Part shown: piece after piece, positions 1 to 5,107 of the stretch | How the letters are laid out: every line of letters starts with the position of its first letter | Position numbering within the stretch: the first letter of the stretch is position 1 | DNA from: Atopobiaceae bacterium UBA7016 | GTDB lineage: Bacteria; Actinomycetota; Coriobacteriia; Coriobacteriales; Atopobiaceae | Length of the DNA stretch: 6,628 nt | NCBI GenBank assembly: GCA_002449555.1 | Contig: DJXA01000210.1 | Span: forward strand, 1-6,628 | Direction: 5' to 3' | Translations under genes and position numbers: made by a program | The notes under the pieces: model-generated | What the model was told of the DNA's origin: nothing | The model's input: only the letters and a program-made list of their open reading frames with translations | Database searches by the model: none

Positions 1-110
1 ACGACCTCATGCGGCGGATGGTGCGCTCTGGCATGAGGCCGCCGGAGGTGGCCAAGGAGCTGGGGTGCTCCAAGGACCTCGTGTACAGGGCGATCAGGAC
101 GGAGGGATAG
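1..110 (+). CDS. C-terminal fragment of a helix-turn-helix DNA-binding protein (5' end outside window)
   Basis: The frame enters from the left edge (first whole codon at base 3) and stops with TAG at 108-110, giving 35 visible residues. The pattern MRRMVRSGMRPPEVAKELG followed by CSKDLVYRAIRTEG is a classic helix-turn-helix: a hydrophobic first helix, PPEVAKELG as positioning helix, a CS turn, and KDLVYRAI as recognition helix. It resembles the second HTH half of the gene at 630-926 (MARLRSLG, then GEIAEACGRGRTTVRRKL), so the two may be related. An internal ATG at 9 would leave only 33 residues, and too little upstream sequence is present to judge it, so the gene most likely starts outside. 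The bases GGAGG at 101-105 in its tail are the Shine-Dalgarno of the next gene, 3 bases downstream. Its regulatory target cannot be inferred. Confidence 0.7.
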   Translation, partial: DLMRRMVRSGMRPPEVAKELGCSKDLVYRAIRTEG

Positions 111-113
111 GAC

Positions 114-434
114 ATGGACGGCAAGACGGACGGCGCGGCCAGCCGCGCCCAGGTCCGCGAGCGGCTGGAGGCGCTGGAACTGCGCGGCGGGAGCCACCAG
201 ATGCTCTCGGCGGTCTGCGCGTGCGTGCGCCCGATGCACCACGGCTGGACCGCAGAGGAGTGCCGCGCGCTGGCCGACGACCTCGCGGCGATGCTGGGCG
301 AGGACGGCGAACAGCCAGAGAACCTGTGGAAGTTCGAGAGGGACCGCGCCCTCGCGGAGCTTGAGCGCGTCACGGGCGAGCTGGAGGAGCTGCGAGCCGC
401 GCTGCGCACCGTGGCGAGGGAGGCGGGCGCATGA
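114..434 (+). CDS. Hypothetical protein with C-terminal coiled coil
   Basis: This encodes 106 residues of unrecognised function. The start ATG at 114 sits 8 bases after GGAGG (101-105), and the gene ends in an ATGA overlap with the next gene. The N-terminal third is polar and includes a predicted helix (RAQVRERLEALEL). The middle has two Cys (CACVRP) and a Trp-containing acidic helix (WTAEECRALADDLAAML). Residues from about 75 to 102 form a heptad-like charged helix (FERDRALAELERVTGEL continuing to EELRAAL), typical of a short dimeric coiled coil. No enzyme motif is visible. Proteins of this shape are common filler genes in phage early regions. Its place between DNA-binding proteins hints at a regulatory accessory role, but that is only context. 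Confidence 0.75.
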   Translation: MDGKTDGAASRAQVRERLEALELRGGSHQMLSAVCACVRPMHHGWTAEECRALADDLAAMLGEDGEQPENLWKFERDRALAELERVTGELEELRAALRTVAREAGA

Positions 435-637
435 CGGAGCTCAGGCGCCTGCGCATCGCCACGGGCATGGGCGTCTCCGACTTCGCCGTCCACGTGGGCG
501 TCAAGGAGTCCACCGTGCGCGACTGGGAGCGTGGCAGGTGCGTGCCGTGCGAGCGCAACGCCCGCAGGCTGGCCCGCGTGCTCAGCGACATGCTGGGCCG
601 CAAGGTGACGTGTGAGGAGGTGCGCGGCGGTGCCTAG
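431..637 (+). CDS. XRE-family (Cro/C1-type) small DNA-binding protein
   Basis: This encodes 68 residues, nearly all of it one HTH domain. LRRLRIATGMGVSDFAVHVG, then VKESTVRDWERGRCVPCERN and a C-terminal helix (ARRLARVLSDMLG), match the five-helix XRE/Cro fold. SDFAVHVG is helix 2, ESTVRDWERG is the recognition helix, and the W-E-R/N-G signature follows as is usual in the family. The start overlaps the previous stop as ATGA, with GAGGGAGG at 416-423 as Shine-Dalgarno. The domain fills the whole protein, so it has no effector, peptidase or dimerisation extension. That fits a Cro-like repressor or an excisionase-type accessory protein better than a full CI repressor. Its 3' end contains the Shine-Dalgarno and start of the next gene. 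Confidence 0.85.
   Translation: MTELRRLRIATGMGVSDFAVHVGVKESTVRDWERGRCVPCERNARRLARVLSDMLGRKVTCEEVRGGA
614..620 (+). promoter_or_regulatory. Shine-Dalgarno that selects the GTG start at 630
   Basis: GAGGAGG lies inside the end of the XRE gene, 9 bases before GTG 630. It is why the shorter GTG start is preferred to GTG 612, which overlaps this same motif. Confidence 0.6.
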
Positions 638-926
638 CCGATGGAGCGAGGCCATGCGCTGGGCCGTCGCGCGGCGCATCGACCGCGGCGACGACGCCCG
701 CGCGGTGGCACTGGACGTCGGCATGGCGCCAATCGAGGTGGCCCGCTGCTGCCGCGAGATGGGCGTGAGGGAGCCGCGCGGCTCGCGCGAGGACGTCATG
801 TCCTGGGAGGTGGACGAGATGGCGCGGCTGCGGTCCCTCGGCCACTCCTACGGCGAGATCGCCGAGGCGTGCGGGCGCGGGCGCACCACCGTGCGCCGCA
901 AGCTGGCGGAGAGGGGCGGCGTATGA
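630..926 (+). CDS. Protein with two helix-turn-helix-like halves
   Basis: This encodes 98 residues from a GTG start at 630. The choice rests on GAGGAGG at 614-620, 9 bases upstream; a longer version from GTG at 612 has no comparable Shine-Dalgarno. It overlaps the previous gene by 8 bases. Residues about 10-46 (VARRIDRGDDARAVALDVGM, then PIEVARCCREMGV) and residues about 59-96 (MARLRSLGHSYGEIAEACGR, then TTVRRKLAERGG) each look like a homeodomain-like or sigma-4-like trihelical HTH. They may be an internal duplication. The linker SREDVMSWEVDE is charged. Two HTHs in one small chain suggest binding to a bipartite site or a recombinase/terminase-small-subunit-like DNA contact. I do not recognise a specific family. 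The ATGA overlap at 923 couples it to the following XRE gene. Confidence 0.75.
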   Translation: MPSRWSEAMRWAVARRIDRGDDARAVALDVGMAPIEVARCCREMGVREPRGSREDVMSWEVDEMARLRSLGHSYGEIAEACGRGRTTVRRKLAERGGV

Positions 927-1312
927 CGGAGACGGAGGGCAAGCTCGCCCGCACGCTCGCGGGCAACGTCCGCAGGGCGCTCAGGGCGCGCGGCATGTGC
1001 CGCCACGACCTCGCCGTCGCGGTGGGCATGAGCGACTCCACGCTCGCCCGAATCATGGACGGGCGCGGGCTGCCCCGCGTGTCCACGCTGGTGCTCATGG
1101 CGCGGGCGCTGGGGGTCAGGCCCATGGAGCTGATGGACGGCGTCGGGGCGCCGCGCGTGGTGCCACTCGGCGACCCTGTGCCCGTCGAGCGGCTGGCCGT
1201 GGGCGACGAGTGGGCGCTCAGGCTGGCGTGCGCCTACGGGCTGAGGGACACGGCGCCGCGCCATGAGTACGACCCGAGGGAGTACGTGCCATTCGACAAG
1301 GAGGAATCATGA
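923..1312 (+). CDS. XRE-family transcriptional regulator with short C-terminal extension
   Basis: This encodes 129 residues. It starts in an ATGA overlap behind GGAGAGGGG (908-916) and ends in another ATGA. Residues about 13-72 form the XRE HTH: NVRRALRARGMCRHDLAVAV as helix 1-2, GMSDSTLARIMDGRGLP as turn and recognition helix, and VSTLVLMARALGVRPMELMD as the final helices with the usual ALGV..xxL ending. Residues 73-129 are an extension rich in Val, Arg and Tyr (VPVERLAVGDEWALRLACAY, then HEYDPREYVPFDKEES). I do not recognise it; it lacks the Ser/Lys peptidase motif of LexA/CI-type repressors. It could be a dimerisation tail. It is the second XRE protein in 0.9 kb, so a pair of opposing regulators is possible, although no divergent promoter region separates them here. 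Confidence 0.85.
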   Translation: MTETEGKLARTLAGNVRRALRARGMCRHDLAVAVGMSDSTLARIMDGRGLPRVSTLVLMARALGVRPMELMDGVGAPRVVPLGDPVPVERLAVGDEWALRLACAYGLRDTAPRHEYDPREYVPFDKEES

Positions 1313-1605
1313 CCGAAGCCGAGCGAGACCGCGCCCACGAGCTGCTCTACTCGTGCGACTCGCGTGAGGAGCTGTGCGGGCGCATCGCGGAGCTGGAAGC
1401 AGAGAACAAGAAGCTGTGGACGGTAGTTTCCGTCGCGTGGAATTACGGAATGTTGCTAAAAGCTAAAGCTGGCCGAATTAGTGGTGAGTCGGTAGCTAGG
1501 AATCTTGTCAGAGTGCTATCGCAAGCCATTGCAGACCTCAATATTTCCGATGGCAACCAAGGGGATGTGAGGGTGAAGGCGCCAGGATTGGAGGAGAAGG
1601 AATGA
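1309..1605 (+). CDS. Hypothetical coiled-coil protein with a composite base composition
   Basis: This encodes 98 residues, starting in an ATGA overlap just after a perfect AAGGAGG (1298-1304). Residues about 1-37 are a charged helix ending in a coiled coil (RIAELEAENKKLW). Residues 38-98 (VVSVAWNYGMLLKAKAGRIS, then SVARNLVRVLSQAIADLNIS) look like amphipathic helices with no known motif. The DNA changes sharply near base 1424. The two lines 1441-1560 are 27 of 60 GC each (45%), against 65-78% in lines counted elsewhere, and use codons rare in the neighbours (CTA, GTA, AGT, ATT, AAT). High GC returns near 1565. I infer that the C-terminal half was acquired from another source. It may be a phage accessory protein; function unknown. 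Confidence 0.8.
   Translation: MTEAERDRAHELLYSCDSREELCGRIAELEAENKKLWTVVSVAWNYGMLLKAKAGRISGESVARNLVRVLSQAIADLNISDGNQGDVRVKAPGLEEKE
1424..1560 (+). other. AT-rich segment inside an otherwise high-GC gene
   Basis: Counting bases by hand gives 45% GC in 1441-1500 and again in 1501-1560. The flanking DNA is clearly richer in GC. The frame stays open through both edges, so this is an in-frame replacement or insertion of about 45 codons rather than an intergenic region. Confidence 0.65.
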
Positions 1606-1796
1606 GCAAGCACGAGTACTTCATCCCCGACTGCCCCGAGTGCGGCGCGGAGATGGTCAAGCGCGGCACGGTGCTCTACGAGCGGTGGGTGCAGTGGTGG
1701 CGCTGCCCGAAGTGCGGCGCGGAGTCGGAGCACGTCATGCGCGAGGACTTCGACGCGCTGACCGAGCACCTCACCGAGCACATGAGGGAGAAATGA
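1602..1796 (+). CDS. Small zinc-ribbon protein
   Basis: This encodes 64 residues. Two zinc knuckles, CPECG at Cys11/Cys14 and CPKCG at Cys35/Cys38, are separated by a 20-residue beta-hairpin-like stretch containing several Trp (RWVQWWR). This is a canonical four-cysteine zinc ribbon. The DNA of the two knuckles is nearly repeated (tgccccgagtgcggcgcgga against tgcccgaagtgcggcgcgga). The C-terminal 25 residues are an acidic His-containing helix (EDFDALTEHLTEHMREK). The start is the ATGA overlap, with GGAGGAGAAGG at 1590-1600 immediately upstream. Zinc ribbons of this size usually bind nucleic acid or a protein partner; the specific role is unknown. The stop is separated by one base from the next ATG. 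Confidence 0.8.
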   Translation: MSKHEYFIPDCPECGAEMVKRGTVLYERWVQWWRCPKCGAESEHVMREDFDALTEHLTEHMREK

Positions 1797-1797
1797 C

Positions 1798-2376
1798 ATG
1801 GAGAGCATCACGGACGAGCTGAGGGAGTGGTGGGTGCGTAAGTTCCCCGTTATGGACAAGGAGCTGCACAAGGACTTCACCGCCATCGCCGACCGCATTG
1901 ACGAGACACACGAGGCGTTGTGTGACCAGCTGGACACCTCTGAGAGACAGAATGAGAGCTACCGCGAGGACTTGCTGGCGGCGAACAGGCAGGTTCATGC
2001 ATCCTACAACGACGGCTTCGATGATGGCTTCGCAAGCGCCGACGACTGGTACGTCGATCACAAGGACCAGCTCGCCGAGCACGGCTGGGTCAAGCTCCCC
2101 GTGGACGCCGACGGCGTGCCGATCCGCGTGGGGGACGTGATGGACGGCAATCGTGGCACTGTGACCTGCATACGAGATGCGGGGCATGGCTGGGAAATCG
2201 TTACAGACCATATGTACAGCTATAACCCAGCTGACCTGCACCACCACAAGCTGACCGTCGAGGACATGCTGCGAGAGTTCGCGCTGGCCTGCGAGGACGC
2301 GGGCAACTCTAGGCCAGCGGTCATGCGGCTGGCCGAAGAGTACGCCGCCAAGCTCCAACTGAGGGAGGGCGAATGA
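1798..2376 (+). CDS. Phage-associated protein of unknown function (coiled coil plus GDVM domain)
   Basis: This encodes 192 residues, with Shine-Dalgarno GAGGGAG at 1784-1790. Residues about 18-68 are helical and coiled-coil-like (DFTAIADRIDETHEALCDQL and following). Residues 68-95 are acidic and aromatic (YNDGFDDGFASADDWYVDHK). Residues 96-150 contain the conserved-looking core WVKLPVDADGVPIRVGDVMD, then a short beta segment (GTVTCIRDAGHGWEIVTD) ending YNPADLHHHK. The last 40 residues are helical (TVEDMLREFALACEDAG). From memory, proteins with this core are common in phages and prophages of Coriobacteriia, where they are annotated hypothetical; I could not search to confirm. No signal peptide or membrane segment is present. 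It overlaps the following zinc-ribbon gene by ATGA. Confidence 0.8.
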   Translation: MESITDELREWWVRKFPVMDKELHKDFTAIADRIDETHEALCDQLDTSERQNESYREDLLAANRQVHASYNDGFDDGFASADDWYVDHKDQLAEHGWVKLPVDADGVPIRVGDVMDGNRGTVTCIRDAGHGWEIVTDHMYSYNPADLHHHKLTVEDMLREFALACEDAGNSRPAVMRLAEEYAAKLQLREGE

Positions 2377-2621
2377 GCTGGGCAGTGGACGTCCGCATCG
2401 GCGAGCTGCGCCCGTGGCCCGACCACGTGGCGGTGCTGCGCGGAAGCGAGGTGCGCTGCTACTCGCTGCGCGGGGCAAAGGCGGCGCGGCGCGTCGTGAG
2501 CTTCGGCCACGACACCGAGGGCGCCACGGGCCACTGCGAGTGCTCCGTGTGCCACGGCGCGGTGGACTTTTGGGACGAGTTCTGCCGCCATTGCGGCGTT
2601 GAGTTCGGGGAGGACGAATGA
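2373..2621 (+). CDS. Zinc-ribbon protein
   Basis: This encodes 82 residues from the ATGA overlap, behind GAGGGAGG at 2361-2368. Residues 1-50 are beta-rich and basic (MSWAVDVRIGELRPWPDHVA, then VLRGSEVRCYSLRG) with no known motif. Residues 54-76 form a zinc ribbon, HCECSVCHGAVDFWDEFCRH followed by CGVEF, with ligands Cys57/Cys60 and Cys71/Cys74 and an extra Cys55. The C-terminal layout (C..C, about 10 residues, FC..CG, hydrophobic residue, acidic end EDE) matches the tails of the genes at 5104, 5490 and 5876, so it belongs to the same module family. Its stop codon lies in GAGGACGAATGA, where the last codons also supply the Shine-Dalgarno and start of the methylase-like gene. Confidence 0.8.
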   Translation: MSWAVDVRIGELRPWPDHVAVLRGSEVRCYSLRGAKAARRVVSFGHDTEGATGHCECSVCHGAVDFWDEFCRHCGVEFGEDE

Positions 2622-3304
2622 ACTCCGAGCAGCTTGCGCGGCAATTCGAGAAGGCGGCGCACGGGAGCGGCATGTTCGAGCTGTGGGACGCGTTCGTCTC
2701 GACGTTCGCCGCGTTCTTCGCCACGGGCTGCGGCAACGGGCACATCGAGTGGCTCACCGACCGCGCCGACGGGGCATTGAAGAGGATAACCGAGGCCGCG
2801 CAGAAGGACGTCGCGTCGCTCTACGACCCCGTGGTCCAGGCGTTCGAGGACGACCCGTGGCAAGACCTGCTGGGCGACGTGTACATGCGGCTCGGCATCG
2901 GCAACAAGAATACGGGCCAGTTCTTCACGCCGTACAACGTCGCGGAGGCGATGGCAGAGCTGACCCTCAGCAAGCAGATGGTGGAGGACGCCATACGCGA
3001 GCACGGCTACCTCACGGTCAACGAGCCGGCGGCGGGAGGCGGCGCCAACGTCATAGGCTGCGCCCACGTGCTCAAGGAGATGGGCGTCAACTACCAGACA
3101 GACGCATGGTTCGTGTGCCAAGAGCTGAGCGAGCTTACGGCGCTCACGTGCTACGTGCAGATGTCGATACTCGGCATGGCGGGCGTCGTGCAGATAGGCG
3201 ACACGCTCAAGATGGACTACCACCACTCGCTGTACACGCCCATGTGCGTGATGGACGAGCGCTGGGCGTGGCGCTCTCTCGGCAAGGTGATGATGCGGCT
3301 ATGA
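2618..3304 (+). CDS. N-6 adenine DNA methylase-like protein lacking the catalytic NPPY/F motif
   Basis: This encodes 228 residues with strong upstream GGGGAGG (2607-2613). The N-terminal 90 residues are helical. GQFFTPYNVAEAM (about 100-112) is the motif X region of HsdM/gamma-type N6 methylases. NEPAAGGGANVIG (about 135-147) is a variant of the SAM-binding motif I (D/NPACGSG). FVCQELSELTALTCYVQMSI (165-184), with Glu169, covers motifs II-III. GDTL (194-197) normally leads to the catalytic (N/D)PP(Y/F), but here it is followed by KMDYHHSLYTPMCVMDERWA and the chain ends. HsdM subunits are usually around 500 residues and also carry the catalytic loop. From memory, short motif-IV-less relatives occur in mobile elements. 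I infer a SAM-binding protein without methylase activity, perhaps acting on restriction-modification complexes. No specificity (hsdS) or nuclease gene lies beside it. Confidence 0.85.
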   Translation: MNSEQLARQFEKAAHGSGMFELWDAFVSTFAAFFATGCGNGHIEWLTDRADGALKRITEAAQKDVASLYDPVVQAFEDDPWQDLLGDVYMRLGIGNKNTGQFFTPYNVAEAMAELTLSKQMVEDAIREHGYLTVNEPAAGGGANVIGCAHVLKEMGVNYQTDAWFVCQELSELTALTCYVQMSILGMAGVVQIGDTLKMDYHHSLYTPMCVMDERWAWRSLGKVMMRL

Positions 3305-4296
3305 GCATGGTCATGGCACAGGCACGAATCATCGACCCCGACGCCGAGCGCGTCCGCATGGTCGAGCAGATGATGCGCGAGCACCTGAGCCGAGAGCAGA
3401 TGCACCTCCTGCGCGACGCGCTGGAGTCGGTGTTCGTCCAGACCGACGAGGCGAGCACCGACAACGACAAGTGCGTCGACATGTTCCTCGACGCCAAGAG
3501 GGTGGAGAACCTGAGCAGGCGCACGCTCGCCTACTACGAGCGCGAGATCCGCAAGTGCATCGCGTTCTGCAACAAGCCGATACGGTTCATCGACGCCAAC
3601 GACATACGGCGGTGCCTGTCGGACATGATGGAGCGCGGGTGCTCGCCCGTCACCGTGAACAACACGAGGCGCGTGCTGTCCACGTTCTTCCAGTGGCTGG
3701 AGAACGAGGACGTAATCCGGAAGTCGCCCGTCAAGCGCACCAAGGCGCTCAAGGAGGAGCGCGGGGACAAGAAGCCGTTCTCTGACGAGGACGTGGCCAA
3801 GATGCGCAGGGAGTGCACCGACGTGCGCGACCGCGCGATCTTCGAGATGCTCCTGTCGAGCGGCATGCGCGTGTCCGAGCTGTGCGGCCTGAACCGCGCC
3901 GACGTGGACATGCACGAGCGCGAGTGCGAGGTGCTGGGCAAGGGCAGCAAGCGCCGTACGTGCTACTTCAGCGCGGAGGCCGAGCTGTACCTGACCGAGT
4001 ACCTCGGCACGAGGACGGACGACGGCGACGCCCTGTTCGCCTCCAAGAATCGGAGGGGCGCGAGGCTGGGCAAGAGCGCCGTCGAGGTGATGATGCGGAA
4101 CCTAGGCAGGCGCGCGGGCGTGGCGAACGTGCATCCGCATAGGTTCAGGCGGACGTTTGCCACCAACAAGCTCAAGCGCGGAATGCGGCTCGAAGAGATA
4201 CAGCAGCTGCTCGGCCACTCAAACATGGACACCACGCTGATCTACGCGAAGGTCGACCACGAGCTGCTGAAGGTGAACGCCAGGAGGCTTTCATGA
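3301..4296 (+). CDS. Tyrosine recombinase (phage integrase/XerD-like family)
   Basis: This encodes 331 residues, full length. Residues 1-55 are a charged helical extension. Residues about 56-135 are the SAM-like core-binding domain (SRRTLAYYEREIRKCIAFCN, then TVNNTRRVLSTFFQWLENED). Residues 160-331 form the catalytic domain. Arg190 lies in SSGMRVSEL, the lysine in the hairpin GKGSKRR (213-219), His280-x-x-Arg283 in HPHRFRRTFA, His306 in LGHSNMDTT and nucleophile Tyr315 in LIYAKV. The 9-residue gap from His306 to Tyr315 equals that in XerD. The enzyme should therefore be active in strand exchange. ATG 3301 overlaps the methylase-like stop (ATGA), with only AAGG at 3284-3287 upstream, so translation probably relies on coupling. 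Both flanks are coding, leaving no obvious adjacent attP. From memory, close relatives occur both as element integrases and beside phase-variable type I restriction loci. Confidence 0.93.
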   Translation: MSMVMAQARIIDPDAERVRMVEQMMREHLSREQMHLLRDALESVFVQTDEASTDNDKCVDMFLDAKRVENLSRRTLAYYEREIRKCIAFCNKPIRFIDANDIRRCLSDMMERGCSPVTVNNTRRVLSTFFQWLENEDVIRKSPVKRTKALKEERGDKKPFSDEDVAKMRRECTDVRDRAIFEMLLSSGMRVSELCGLNRADVDMHERECEVLGKGSKRRTCYFSAEAELYLTEYLGTRTDDGDALFASKNRRGARLGKSAVEVMMRNLGRRAGVANVHPHRFRRTFATNKLKRGMRLEEIQQLLGHSNMDTTLIYAKVDHELLKVNARRLS

Positions 4297-4313
4297 GATT
4301 GGAGGACGAATGA
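4293..4313 (+). CDS. Possible 6-codon minigene or deletion remnant (MRLEDE)
   Basis: ATG at 4293 overlaps the recombinase stop as ATGA, and TGA at 4311-4313 overlaps the next gene's ATG, also as ATGA. The frame reads M-R-L-E-D-E-stop, and its EDE ending equals that of the zinc-ribbon genes ending at 2621 and 6073. Either ribosomes pass through it to couple recombinase and downstream translation, or it is the scar of an in-frame deletion of a small gene. Six residues cannot be judged as a product. Confidence 0.3.
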   Translation: MRLEDE

Positions 4314-4678
4314 GCATGCTGTCAGCGCAATGCGACGAGCTGCGCGAGAGGGCCAAGGTGCTGCGTCAGGGCCGATGGTCTGACGGCGCGGACGATGCGA
4401 GGCTCATGGAGGACGCCGCCGACACCATCTGGGAGCTGCGCGGCATGGTGCACAAGGAGCGGGCCGAGGCTGACAGGCTGCGTGATGAGCTTGAGGCTGT
4501 GGGGACGGCTGCGTACCTGTATGGACGCGATGACCTCAAGGCCGACAACGCCAAGTTGCGCGAGCTGGTGGCAAGCGTATGGCGGCTGTTCACGGAGCAC
4601 GGTGCTGTGCATCCAAGCGACCTACCCGAGGTCGATGCCGTCAGGAACGACATGCGCGAGCTGGGGGTGGAGATATGA
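4310..4678 (+). CDS. Hypothetical coiled-coil protein
   Basis: This encodes 122 residues. The Shine-Dalgarno GGAGG (4301-4305) lies 4 bases before ATG 4310. Residues 1-20 are helical (LSAQCDELRERAKVLRQG). RLMEDAADTIWELR (31-44) is a motif I associate with phage proteins that carry an N-terminal helical pair. Residues 45-64 are strongly coiled-coil (KERAEADRLRDELEAV), followed by DDLKADNAKLRELVASVWRL (74-93) and a short C-terminal helix (VDAVRNDMREL). Only one Cys is present and there is no zinc site, so it differs from most of its neighbours. No catalytic motif is visible. It may be an oligomerising scaffold or regulator; function unknown. It ends in an ATGA overlap. Confidence 0.8.
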   Translation: MSMLSAQCDELRERAKVLRQGRWSDGADDARLMEDAADTIWELRGMVHKERAEADRLRDELEAVGTAAYLYGRDDLKADNAKLRELVASVWRLFTEHGAVHPSDLPEVDAVRNDMRELGVEI

Positions 4679-4914
4679 GCGCGGTCGAGTTCAGGTGGCA
4701 CAGGATGACCGACGAGCGCCCCACGGACGAGGGCAGCGCTTACCTGCTGCTCGGGAACGGCGGCGGGATGTACGTCGGTCGGATAAGCACGCTGATTTGC
4801 GCCAACGGGTCAACGGTATTCCGCATCCCGAACAACAGGAGCGGATACATTGGCAGCGAGAGCGTCAAGGCGTGGGCAGAGATTCCTCCATTCAAGGGGG
4901 TGGACGATGGCTGA
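4675..4914 (+). CDS. Small hypothetical protein, weakly DUF551-like
   Basis: This encodes 79 residues, starting in the ATGA overlap after a modest GGGGGTGGAG. The layout is an N-terminal FRWHRMTDERPTDEGSAYLL (6-25), a glycine-rich turn (GNGGGMYVGR), a beta-like middle and a C-terminal WAEIPPF (67-73). The arrangement of an early W..M.DERP, then a value-returning strand, then a closing W..(L/I)P(P) recalls the DUF551 group of small phage proteins, whose function is unknown. The match is loose and made by eye. Its last 8 bases (ATGGCTGA) overlap the start of the Lar-like gene, the one ordinary overlap here that is not ATGA or the GTG-start case. Confidence 0.7.
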   Translation: MSAVEFRWHRMTDERPTDEGSAYLLLGNGGGMYVGRISTLICANGSTVFRIPNNRSGYIGSESVKAWAEIPPFKGVDDG

Positions 4915-5107
4915 GGAGCTGAAACCGTGCCATTGGTGCGGTCGCGAGGCGACCCTGTGCAAGCAGAAGTTCTATGTGCTTGACGGCACCACGCACTGCC
5001 GCTGGCACGTCATCCATAGGTGCCGAAACGGGAACTACGCAGAGACGAAGCTTTGCGGGACGAAAACTGAGGCGATCGCCGCGTGGAACAGGAGGGCCGA
5101 GCAATGA
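4907..5107 (+). CDS. Lar-like restriction alleviation family protein
   Basis: This encodes 66 residues. The start ATG 4907 is chosen because it gives the family's typical N-terminus (MAEELKPCHWCG) and lies just after GGGGGTGG (4896-4903). LKPC-x-x-CG at Cys8/Cys11, a second pair of cysteines (Cys39 and Cys50), a W-x-V core, and the closing signature KTEAIAAWNRR (53-63) are the hallmarks of Lar-like proteins (LKPCPFCGG ... T..EAI.AWN.R). In the Rac prophage, Lar relieves EcoKI restriction by favouring methylation of incoming DNA. Most family members in phages are untested small zinc proteins, so the activity here is inference. Spacing of the distal cysteines (Cys39 to Cys50) is looser than a C..C knuckle, with extra Cys18 and Cys31. 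The neighbouring methylase-like gene is thematically consistent. Confidence 0.8.
   Translation: MAEELKPCHWCGREATLCKQKFYVLDGTTHCRWHVIHRCRNGNYAETKLCGTKTEAIAAWNRRAEQ

Noticed and set aside
641..922. Extension of the second XRE protein upstream to ATG 641
   Set aside because: The extra 94 residues are Arg/Gly-rich shadow of the double-HTH gene; ATG 923 has a good Shine-Dalgarno and the ATGA overlap.
1771..2757. A 328-residue open frame on the minus strand
   Set aside because: It lies wholly opposite well-supported, coupled + strand genes. Its long basic, Arg- and Pro-rich stretches are what high-GC third-position bias produces on the other strand.
2459..3226. A 255-residue minus-strand frame opposite the methylase-like gene
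   Set aside because: The + strand gene has recognisable SAM-binding motifs, and the minus frame has His/Val/Arg-rich low-information sequence typical of a shadow.
2599..3300. N-terminal extension of the recombinase frame to base 2599, giving 565 residues
   Set aside because: The upstream part is Arg-rich shadow of the methylase-like gene. The ATGA at 3301 and the family's usual length near 330 support the shorter start.
3217..3915. A 232-residue minus-strand frame opposite the recombinase
   Set aside because: The + strand encodes a complete tyrosine recombinase; the minus frame shows no domain.
3285..4098. 14-base direct repeat AGGTGATGATGCGG at 3285-3298 and 4085-4098, considered as recombination sites around the recombinase
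   Set aside because: Both copies are in the same codon phase and encode VMMR with the locally preferred codons. The second copy is inside the recombinase gene, so excision would destroy it.
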